Made by a program: the position numbers and the translations under genes. A stretch of 64,000 bases of DNA from NCBI GenBank assembly GCA_036250195.1, contig JAVHZZ010000006.1, positions 184,089,350 through 184,153,349 of the forward strand, read 5' to 3'. Within the stretch, counting starts at the first letter, position 1. Every line of letters begins with the position of its first letter. The DNA comes from Mixophyes australis (lineage: Eukaryota; Chordata; Amphibia; Anura; Limnodynastidae). Below, one piece after another: positions 55,800 to 64,000 of this stretch. Under the pieces are notes generated by a model. It was not told the DNA's origin, made no database searches, and worked only from the letters and a program-made list of their open reading frames with translations.

Positions 55800-57158
55800 T
55801 TCTCTTATTCCTGGTGCCCCCTTGCTTGTTTATGTATGACACTGCCGTGGCATTGTCGAAATGGATGCGGACCGGCCTTCCTTGTAAAACACTCTGAGCC
55901 CTCTGCAGTGCTTCCAAGATGGCCATGAGTTCCAGCACATTTATGGAAAGAACCGACTGTCTCTCTGACCACATACCCTGCATCCTTAGGTGAAGGACCA
56001 CTGCCCCCAACCACTCAGACTGGCGTCTGTGGATACCAGGATCCAGGCCCGCGGGGCAAAGGATCTGCCTTTTGTTAGGTTGTCCTTCAACAACCACCAG
56101 CTGAGGGACTTTCTCGTCTCTAGAGATAACCTTATCCACTGGCGATCCAACCAGAGGAAGGACCCTGACCACTTCCTCAGAATGTCCCACTGAAGACATC
56201 TGGAGTGAATCCTTCCGTACGGAAGCGTCTCGAGAGATGCCACCATCTTTCCTAGCAGCTTCATACACGAGTACTGACAGCCTCCGGTGCGACAGAACCC
56301 TGTCTGTCCATTCCAGTAAGGACCTTACTTTGTCCTCCGGAAGAAAAACTCTGCTGTCTGCAGTGTCCATTATCAGTCCCAAAAATGTCATTCTTTGACA
56401 TGGGATCATTTGCGACTTTGTTCCATTCAGGAGCCAACCGTGCCGTTCCAACACCCTCACCGTAAGGCGAAGATGTTGTTCCAACAACTGAACTGTTGAC
56501 GCCTTGATTAGAAAATCATCCAAAAAAAAGGTACAATCTGCACCCCTTTGGAGTGAAGGAGTGCCGCCATAACTGCCATAATCTTCGTAAACACCCTTGG
56601 GGCTGTGGCAAGCCCGAACGGAAGAGCTCTGAACTGATAGTGAGCTGAGCCTACCGTGAACCTGAGAAGAGGCTGATGCCCCTCCCAGATCGGAACGTGG
56701 AGATAGGCATCCTTGATGTCTATTGATGCCATGAACTGGCCTGCCTCCAGGCCATCTATGACAGATCTCAGGGATTCCATCCGGAAGAAATCTACTTTCA
56801 GATGAAGATTTAGCTGCTTGAGGTTCAGCACGGGTCTGAACGAACCATCTGGTTTCTGTACCAAGAAGAGGTTTGAGTAAAACCCTTTCCTTCTTTGGTA
56901 CTCCGGAACCTGTACAATAACCTTCTTTGAAAGAAGCAAATCGACAGCAGAGAGCATTGCCTGTCTTTTTTGAGGACAGCGGGGTAAACTGGTTACAAAA
57001 AACCTTTGTGGAGCTGGCCCTACCAACTCTATCATGTAACCCCTTCTCATGATCCCCTGAACCCACCTATCCGCCGAGGACTCGGTCCACTGCTGGGCGA
57101 ACCTAAGCAGCCGTCCTCCCACCCCACCCTCTGTTACCAGAGGAGGGATGGTAGTCAT
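55800..57158 (-). pseudogene. RT-RNase H of DIRS copy B, one frameshift at the catalytic motif
   Basis: 57,158-56,508 contains QRRKGFYSNLFLVQKPDGSF, ASIDIKDAYLHVPI (RT motif A), LPFGLATAPRVFTK (motif B) and then shifts out of frame in a run of eight T (plus-strand A8 at 56,521-56,528). The other frame, 57,066-55,744, supplies FFLDDFLIKAST (catalytic Asp pair) and RNase H (INVLELMAILEALQRA, IHFDNATAVSYINKQGG). Apart from this homopolymer the two frames would be continuous. The single-base shift may be real or an assembly indel. Confidence 0.87.
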
Positions 57159-58658
57159 GCTGCCGGTCTATCTGGCAGCTTGGTGGAAGAGGACCTTCCT
57201 GCTGTGGAGGAAAAGGATGACCTTCCTCTAAGCGACTGTCTTCTACCTTCAGCAGCCCTTGACCTGACTGTTTGGCCTCTGCCAGACACGCCCCCGCGAA
57301 AAGGCTGTCTGAAAGAACTAAACCTTGGAACCCTGGGTCTAGGAGTATTCACAGGCAAGGATGTACTCTTACACCCCCCCCCGAGGCCTGTAAAATCCAG
57401 GAGTCCAACTCTGGACCAAATAGCATCCCACCAGTATACGGAATGGATTCTAATGGTCTCTGACTCCAAATCTGCATTCCAAGTTGTTAACCATAATGTT
57501 CTCCTTGCTGCTACTGCTGTAGCAGAAATGGATGATATGGAGGCTGAATTCTGGGCCGCCTCATATACATAACCTGCCGCCTCCATAAGGTGCATGGCCA
57601 GGGGGAGCAGTTCCGAATCCTGTAATGCGGACTCTAACTGCCAGCCCAGGCTTCCATAGCCCTTGCTACCCAGGCCGAAGACAACGCCGGTCTGAAGTTT
57701 GTACCAGCGGCCATAAAGACCGATTTCAGAAAAGTTTCTAATTTACGATCGGTTGAGTCCTGTAGGGCAGCCGTTCCTGGTACAGGTAGCGCGGTCTGGC
57801 GAACCAATCTCGCCACGGGTGCATCTACTTTCGCCACCTGTTCCCATCGGGTCATATCCTCCTCTTGTAGAGGATATAATGAGCCAAACTTTCTAGGCAC
57901 AGTGAACCTCTTATCCGGATACTTCCAAGAGGCCTCTGCAATATCTCACAGCTCTGCTGAGGGAGGGAACCTGACCACCTGTTTAGAAGCCTTTTTAAAG
58001 ATTGACCGGTCCAAGGACCTCATCTCTTCTACTTCAATAAACCCCAAGGTCTGACGTACTGCTTTTACCAGATCGTCCATACCCCGGTGCCTAGAGCTTT
58101 CTTCTGATTCCATTAAAGAAAGATCAGAATCCTCTAACAATTCACCTTCCTCCACAGAAGATCCCTCTGAATCAGACAGAGACAACAGCGCATTAGCTGA
58201 TCTGTCTCTTATTGCTACGCATGTCTGGGATTTTCCAGCAAATGGTTTAGTCGGTCTAGAACTCTAGCCACTGCCGACCATCCAGCCTCCCCCATCTGGG
58301 GTGACTCCTGTAGAGCCGGGGAAGGAGATTGTCCGACCCCTGGGGGTAATGAACTACTCATTCCCCCTCCTGTTATCCCCCGAGAACTCACGGAGGGTAG
58401 CGTCCCAGAGGTAGATGGGATCTCTGCTGGTTTAGATAAAAGTTTTACAAGGGTATTAACCCCCTGTGACAAAGTTGCCACCCACTCGGGACGCTCTATC
58501 CTCTGAATGGAGCTGTCTTTAGGCTGCAACATTACGTGTGCCACAGCGCAACCAGCACAGAGCCCCCCTTGATCCAGACGTTCACCAGTTAATTTAACTT
58601 TACACTTTGAACAGACAATACGTTTGGCACATGTTGCTTTACTTTTATCAGCCATCAT
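57155..58658 (-). pseudogene. Gag of DIRS copy B
   Basis: Frames 58,658-58,215, 58,185-57,946, 57,900-57,634 and 57,595-57,155 follow one another in different phases. The N-terminus has a zinc-ribbon-like CSKCKVKL...CAGC (Cys-X2-Cys pairs, about residues 17-39). An acidic Ser/Glu segment (GSSVEEGELLEDSDLSLMES) and a region KVDAPVARLVRQTALPVPG, conserved in frog DIRS gag sequences, come next. The C-terminal part is Arg/Ser/Gly-rich (GGVSGRGQTVRSRAAEGRRQ), probably nucleic-acid binding. Multiple breaks indicate decay. Confidence 0.75.
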
Positions 58659-58659
58659 A

Positions 58660-59640
58660 AGATAAGAACAAAAATAAAGTCACGTTTCAGACGCACACTC
58701 AAAACATTTATCAGAAATACTGACTATGTTTCAACATATCATAGCATTTCTGACTTAAAGTAAAAAAGGAGATAGCTTAGTTTCTTTTAACATAAAGCTC
58801 TCGCAGTACATGTGCCTGTAATATCTATACCTCTCTATACATATGCATACATAGAGAAAGTAAATGATACTTACCAGGGGAGATGTGTGTCAGCAGCTTC
58901 ACTTCTTCCGAATGACTGCTTTGTCTCTCCCCCTTTTGTACTTTGGCGCCAAAAAGGAATCTTCCACCTGCTCACTCAGCAGGGGGGCTGTATCCTTTAC
59001 ACATTACCCTACCGCTGGCACATTTGTCTTCTCTGCATCGGATAACAGCGATTTCCACCACTCTTTAGGTGAAATCCTGTTATCACTGTGTCCCCTGAAA
59101 AGCGCTTGTTTTAATAGCGCGGCCATCTAAGTTTCCCCTACCCCCTTCTGAGGAGGGGACTTGGTACGCTCCATCATGGTCCCGGGGAACGTCAGTAGTA
59201 ACGGCGCTCTCTGCCCATGGCAGCGCCTGACCCTGCTATCAGCGGAGAGCGGTCTCTTGCCGACCGCATAACCGCTGTGAGGAGCCTTACATGTCCTTGT
59301 GAAAACTGCCAGCGGGGGCCGCGGCTCCCCAGCTGACAACTGCTTCTCTCTCCACGAGCCTGCTCTGTTTGTAACCAAACCTCTCGCGCTAGTCAACAGA
59401 AAAAAAACTTCTAAAGAAAAGAAAAAAGCCTAATTACAGTGAACTTAGTTCACTTTGGAGCTCTTTCAAGTTCAGCCCATACTCCTAGGGCACCTACTTT
59501 AAACTGAGGTCTGTGGGGAATTGGCGGGGGGCCATGTCTGTCAGCAGCAAAAGATTAACTGTTTAGGTGCCAGACTCCTCCCTACCCTACTCAACCCCAT
59601 GGTTAAGCAGTGTCCCCCAGATGGATGAAAGAGAAATTCA
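58660..59640 (-). other. Leader / terminal region of DIRS copy B
   Basis: About 1 kb without long open frames upstream of gag on the minus strand. It is GC-richer than its surroundings. The outer end contains CAGTGTCCCCCAGATGGATG at 59,608-59,627, which I associate with DIRS termini in frogs. Confidence 0.5.
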
Positions 59641-60905
59641 GGAATTAAAGGAATTACCTAATTGCAATGTCCAGTGTAATCAGATAAGTAGTGCAGAGCT
59701 AGGCTACAGCAAATGTAGTGTATTCCTGGATGTCTGGATAGTATAGAGTAAGGATGTGGGAAGCCATGTGGGAGAGTGGGTGGAAGTGTTGAATGGAGAG
59801 TAATAAAGAGCAGGTGATTAAGTAGCTGAGTTTTTGCAGTCATGAGAGAGGAGAGTGGTTGAAAGACAGTATCATTTCTTCCTATTTGTGATGGCAGACA
59901 AAGCTTAAATATAATTGAAAGTACAGTGCTGAGGCAGGGTACTGAAATAACTGTAGCATGGGTAGGGAGTGGTTGAGCAATTAGTACAGTAGTCTGATTA
60001 AACAGAGTGGATTTTGCAGTGAAAAACTGACAAATAAAACAAACTTTGATGAGAAGAAAATAAGATGAGTCCAAAACAGTCCTCATGTTGCATGTAGCTT
60101 GTAGCCAGGGAGAGTTGACAACATCAGAGGTAGAATATGGAGTTTCAGGTGAGTACTGACTGTTGTCCTTGTGTAGCTGTGATAATAGGCAGAATGTTCT
60201 TTTCCTGTTTCCTCCTGTTTAACTCCGGTATAACTCCGAATTATGCTATTTGAATTTTTTTACACTTGTAACTGACACACTAAGAACTAGACACACTAAC
60301 TATGCAGCCATCATTGACTTGCAGCCATTCTATCAATGAATATATCTGGTTAACAAACACATGTGATCAGTGTTCTTCAATCAAGCCCTCAATATACTCC
60401 CCCAACCAACACTAGCCATAAAAAGGTTTAAACAAACAGTGAAAAAACAGCATACCAGTTAAAATAAAAATGTACTCTCTTAATGCGTAAAACTATGGAA
60501 AGAATACAGGAACATTTTTAATTTGGCACTTGATATCTTTCTCTGCCTATACAATCAAATATATTTAATTCATAGTTTCATTTGGTAACAATCTTCTGAA
60601 ACAAATAGTGTAACATGCTCAGACTTTGGAATGAATTTTGCATTTCTGTGCTGTTTAATTTCACTCAATCTGTAAACTACTTTCCGTCATGGAAGGATTA
60701 AGCTTTACACAAGCACAACAATGAATGGCTGTCTAGTGGTTGTCATATAGTAACTAACTCTCTGGAGCAAAATAAAGAGCATATGTGTATTGTATAAGTA
60801 AAAGCTGCATACATATGTATTACACACCTTGGATGCACCCTTAAGGCTGTGACATTTAAATCATTTGTATATAAACAAAAAAACCTAACACAAAAGTGGT
60901 CAATA
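59641..60905. other. No gene recognised
   Basis: AT-rich sequence between DIRS copy B and the SMARCE1 3' UTR. The 142-codon minus frame at 59,658-60,086 has no known motif. Confidence 0.45.
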
Positions 60906-61484
60906 CTTTTATTTAATTTGTAGTTCATAAAAAAAAGTTTTAAAAATACAACTTGATACACCAGGTTTACTAACACAACTGTATGTAGGTCATATACAGC
61001 TACACAATTGTAGCACTGGGGAATTAAAATTTAATTTAGGTTGTGTATACAAGAGTTAAAACAACCACAAAATTTGGAGAAAACGTGGCTTTACTATTGA
61101 CTCAGTGCAGAAGCAGAAGAACTAGTCTAATCCTCCGTTTGTAAGAAGGGCACACAATTCATTTAATTCTGCCAACAGTTTATAATTTAGAGGATACCCA
61201 AAAGACCGCAGATTTGAGGTTACAATGTGCTTTGACAACCACCTCCATGGAGGCGGCTGTTACTTCCTTTTCGTTACTGAATTGCAATTGACTGTAGCCG
61301 GCTAATCATAAGAAAGCAGGACTCTGTTGACAGCTGCACCATGGAGACAATTATCAAGGAACAAGAATTATCCACAAAAAAACCTCAATCTTTATGAGTT
61401 AGGAATGATTTTTGAGAGTCTCCCTGATCCACCCATGGGTAATAATAATACAACAAAAATGTTTGCACATCAGTAAAAGGGAAC
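60906..61484 (-). other. SMARCE1: Probable SMARCE1 3' UTR
   Basis: Follows the stop codon at 61,485-61,487. A canonical AATAAA on the minus strand (plus TTTATT, 60,908-60,913) lies about 575 nt downstream and is the first clear poly(A) signal I see. The extent is inferred. Confidence 0.5.
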
Positions 61485-61708
61485 TCAGTCCTTCCTGTCT
61501 CCTTCCTCTGCCACTTGATCTGTAGGGGGTTCCTCCACTGTTCCGCTATTGCTCTCAGAACCTGTGTTACTGTCACTTGTTCCTTCATCAAGTGTACTAT
61601 CCACGGCTTCCTGCCCACTTTCCTTGTCCTCAGGGGTTGATGTACCCTCCTCTCCATTCTGCTGGCTTACGCTGGTCTCTTCTGGAGGGGGCATAGAAGG
61701 AGTGTCCA
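61485..61708 (-). CDS. SMARCE1: SMARCE1 (BAF57) last coding exon
   Basis: SMARCE1 is the HMG-box subunit of BAF/PBAF (SWI/SNF) chromatin-remodelling complexes. This exon encodes the acidic, Ser/Thr-rich C-terminal tail: [20 protein letters not shown], then [20 protein letters not shown] and [14 protein letters not shown] before the stop. It is close to the human tail residue by residue. The acceptor is TTTTTCCAG just before 61,708, and the first base pairs with a phase-1 donor to complete a Val codon. The frame is intact and there is no sign of decay. Confidence 0.96.
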
Positions 61709-62728
61709 CTGGAAAAACAAAATGCCACTGTTACATTGTGCTTAGAGGTAAACCAATTCATGTTCAGAATAATTACAATTTTATTCAGACAGTTTCCTGT
61801 GCTATTCCCTGGTGCCAATAATAATAATAATAATAATAATATAGCCAGTATAAGGGAGTGTAGTGGAAGAGCAAGTTGTCAGTCCAGAAAGACTTGCTTC
61901 CAGATACACAAGAGTGTTAGAACAAAGCAAAGCATAACATTTCAGCTAGCACTCTTCTCGCTTCTTTTAGCGCCTCCAGCTTCCAGCAAAGTGAATGTCA
62001 AAATAAATAAATAAAATTGTACAGAACCTCAGGCTATCAAATGCTTCTTCTTTGCTTGCCAAAGTAAGGTTTAAGAGATAAAGTGCTCTCATGTGTCCCA
62101 GGACTGATTGTTTCTGAATCTGGGGCTGCAGAATGCTGCCTGTTTTTTCCATTTAGACTCAGGAAAGCCTGTTTGACACACACCAATGAGTGCGATTTGT
62201 TGTTAGTACATCATGAACGCATTTCATCATGGAACACACACATTCAAATAATTGCCGCAGGGCAAGATGGGAGATTCTGTGCACATCAGAGTGTGAAAAA
62301 ATCATTTAAAAAAAATAAATTAAATAAAATCAGATTTTGATTTTTTTTGGATTCTTTTAAAAAAACTGATCAACAAGTAAACCAAGTAAAAACACTAATA
62401 TAAAAAGTTCTTTAAAAATACTGTATCTTTAATATATTCAATTTAAATGACTTGACAGTGTCATCAACCTGCAGTTACCTTTTTTAAACCCTTTGAGGCA
62501 TATTTAATTAGGTCCGATGCCCGGGATTACGTGCAGCTGCACATGTAAAGTGACAATGCGGTACCGCAACATCGTGGCTTTCCCTTCGCAACCCTATGGA
62601 TTGCGCACACAGAAATCTGCCGTGTTGCGGTAACATGACTTGTGCAGGACTAATTGACTATGCCCAGAACATCACAATAAATTCAATATGTACTGGTTTC
62701 TCAAACATACCTATTGGAGTGCACACAC
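61709..62728 (-). other. SMARCE1: SMARCE1 last intron
   Basis: GT donor (GTGTGTGC at 62,728-62,721) and AG acceptor, length 1,020 bp. Contains an AAT microsatellite at 61,818-61,841. Near 62,505-62,640 a CG-rich segment (GGTCCGATGCCCGGGATTAC) differs from its AT-rich surroundings and may be a repeat fragment. Confidence 0.9.
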
Positions 62729-62969
62729 CTGTCTCCATCGCAATCTCCTCCTCTTCATTCTTTTCTTCAGTCTTTATAGACTCCTGCTCATCATCAGCCG
62801 CAGACACAGCAGCAGCAGCAGCAGCAGCCGCCGCCGCACTCTGGTTGCGTTCAGCTTGCTCTGCGGCTTCCTTCTCCCGTTCTTCCTGACGTTTGCGAGC
62901 CTGTTCCTCTGCTTGAGCTATTTCTGCAGCAATTTTATCCATATCAACCTCCACTTTGAGACTGCACAG
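62729..62969 (-). CDS. SMARCE1: SMARCE1 (BAF57) penultimate coding exon
   Basis: Encodes [20 protein letters not shown] and [20 protein letters not shown], the end of the conserved coiled coil used for assembly with other BAF subunits. A linker rich in Glu follows, ending in AMET. Acceptor ...ATGACAG before 62,969; donor ACAG|GTGTGT after 62,729; length 241 bp, phase 0 to phase 1. The linker contains about ten consecutive Ala encoded by GCN repeats (62,805-62,836) that are absent from the human protein at this position. Confidence 0.97.
62803..62836. repeat. GCA/GCC trinucleotide repeat coding for polyalanine
   Basis: Plus-strand AGCAGCAGCAGCAGCAGC followed by CGCCGCCGC. On the minus strand it is read as alanine codons in SMARCE1. 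Confidence 0.9.
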
Positions 62970-63917
62970 CTGTCATAGAAACAAAAAGATCAATAAATCA
63001 CCTGCAAATGTGTGAAAATACTGAGCAGTTTTATAAAGCTTAACATATTTCACAGTGCTGCATAACAGTGCAAAATAAGACAATGTGAAGCAAATGCTGT
63101 GGAGGACCTGGTAGATGAGTTATAGTAATATATTCTTATTACATTATAAAAAGCAAGGGAAGCAAAAGAGAGGCTATAAATTAGGGGAAGCAGGAGAGAA
63201 TAGAAGCAGAATGTGAAAGTTGCCCTGAAGGAGTGTTTTAATTACAAATTGGAAGGAAAAAGGGACAAATGTGAGAATTTATTATTAGCTTTTATTTATA
63301 AGGCACCACAAAGGGTCCGCAGCGCTGTACATGATATATACAGAAAGCAGTGATTCATAACATACAACATGATACGTAAAAGACAAAACACAGAGACCAG
63401 ACTGAATGAATAAAAACAAGGTTAAGCATTCCAGAGCATAGGTGCAGCATGAAAGAAGACTTGCAGAGAGGAAATAGGAAGTTGTGATGAGGGATAGAAG
63501 TGTTCTGCACATTCCCTTATCAATGTACAAAGGACTTTGCACAGTTGCTGTTAATTCTCTATGGGAAGTAAGAATATTGTATGAACTGTCTGCATTTTCA
63601 ATAGTGCAAACTGCTGAGCATTGGAACTTAAAGGGCTATTTCACTTTCCGCTTTTACTATGTGCATCGATTTAGGTTCCTTGCTTCCTTCTGTACCTAAC
63701 TTTATATCACCTTGCCAAAGTTTTTCTGCAACAAAGCTGATGTATGGATACAAGTGTTTTAATACACTGCAAAAAGAGCACATTAGGAAGCTAACACAAA
63801 AGTTACAGGTATGCATGTACCAGCCAATAATTAATCATCTGAATGTGGAAAATGTAATTGATATAACTGCCAGCAGTAAATGTGTACATATACATTTTTC
63901 TTCACATCAGTAATTAC
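62970..63917 (-). other. SMARCE1: SMARCE1 intron with an L2 fragment
   Basis: 948-bp intron between GTAATTACTG (donor, after 63,918) and ...ATGACAG. Contains the L2-family fragment at 63,279-63,480. Confidence 0.9.
63279..63480 (-). mobile_element. L2-type LINE 3' fragment in a SMARCE1 intron
   Basis: Minus strand ends GGTGCCTTATAAATAAAAGC TAATAATAA, with an upstream 'GTCTTTTACGTATC' UTR block resembling the second L2 family at 32,721. It is in the same orientation as the gene. Confidence 0.65.
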
Positions 63918-64000
63918 CCGTTTAAGCTCATTATTAAAGGATTCAGTGCTTTCCAAGAACTTTCTCTTCTTTTCCTGGTGACGATCTTCAATCTGTAGCA
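63918..64000 (-). CDS. SMARCE1: SMARCE1 (BAF57) exon, partial at window edge
   Basis: Encodes [20 protein letters not shown] followed by FNNELKR, part of the coiled coil after the HMG box. The donor CGG|GTAATT is in phase 0 and joins directly to LCSLKVE of the next exon, as in the human protein. The HMG box and N-terminus lie beyond the window. Confidence 0.96.

Larger units (their letters stand above)
55770..59640 (-). mobile_element. DIRS-like retrotransposon copy B, recombinase apparently deleted
   Basis: Minus-strand order: leader (59,640-58,660), gag (58,658-57,155), RT and RNase H (57,158-55,800), then a terminal sequence GAGAAACCGATTTATCGTAA at about 55,798-55,779. The last piece resembles DIRS inverted terminal repeat sequence as I remember it from frog elements. 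It follows RNase H directly, with no tyrosine recombinase. The element would therefore be non-autonomous. L2 copy 2 lies next to it. Confidence 0.75.

Noticed and set aside
60000..61484. CCR7, expected downstream of SMARCE1 by analogy with human gene order
   Set aside because: No seven-transmembrane coding exon is visible anywhere in the 60 kb downstream of SMARCE1.
62688..62978. Plus-strand open frame with a Ser/Arg-rich run over the SMARCE1 exon
   Set aside because: It is the shadow of the GCN repeat on the opposite strand; the minus strand matches SMARCE1 with correct splice sites.

Overview
This is a vertebrate nuclear window, most likely from a frog or other amphibian. The only host gene recognised is the 3' end of SMARCE1 (BAF57) on the minus strand at the right edge. 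Three exons are visible with canonical splice sites, and their peptide is close to the human protein. The other ~60 kb is dense with transposable elements typical of amphibians: chromodomain Ty3/gypsy, DIRS-like and Ngaro-like tyrosine-recombinase retrotransposons, L2-type LINEs, Tc1-like transposons, hAT MITEs and Penelope-like ends. The species cannot be named from the sequence alone.

Layout. 1-2,815: a gypsy LTR (minus) sitting inside an L2 LINE (plus). 2,816-15,600: mostly unrecognised DNA with a hAT MITE (8,787-9,070), a Penelope-like end (~9,190-9,560) and a candidate ERV solo LTR (10,671-11,763). 15,603-17,759: a Tc1-like element interrupted by a second Tc1-like element, itself interrupted by a 727-bp solo gypsy LTR with a 5-bp target duplication. 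19,155-19,307: a palindromic Tc1-type MITE. 19,830-21,500: a G-poor stretch. 21,830-25,760: a Ngaro/DIRS-like relic with gag, RT and tyrosine recombinase fragments. 28,500-33,700: L2 tails, a TACAGT-type transposon carrying a MITE, and a second hAT MITE.

35,095-59,640 is a retrotransposon nest. An old, internally deleted chromovirus has its 5' LTR split by a very young chromovirus (38,637-46,732). The young element has intact gag and pol, two almost identical ~1.9 kb LTRs and a 5-bp target duplication (AACAG). It is followed by a DIRS relic with an inserted tRNA-derived SINE, an L2 LINE, and a second DIRS copy that appears to lack its recombinase. SMARCE1 occupies 61,485-64,000.

The most informative observations concern the two chromoviruses. 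Each has a sequence just downstream of the 5' LTR that is complementary to the predicted first nucleotides of its own mRNA, placed at the same distance from a TATA box, which suggests self-priming of the Tf1/sushi type. Each also has a GGGAAAY slippery heptamer at the end of gag followed by a hairpin whose sequence differs but whose pairing is kept. In addition, the young LTR carries four stem-loop repeats, one with a compensatory base-pair change.
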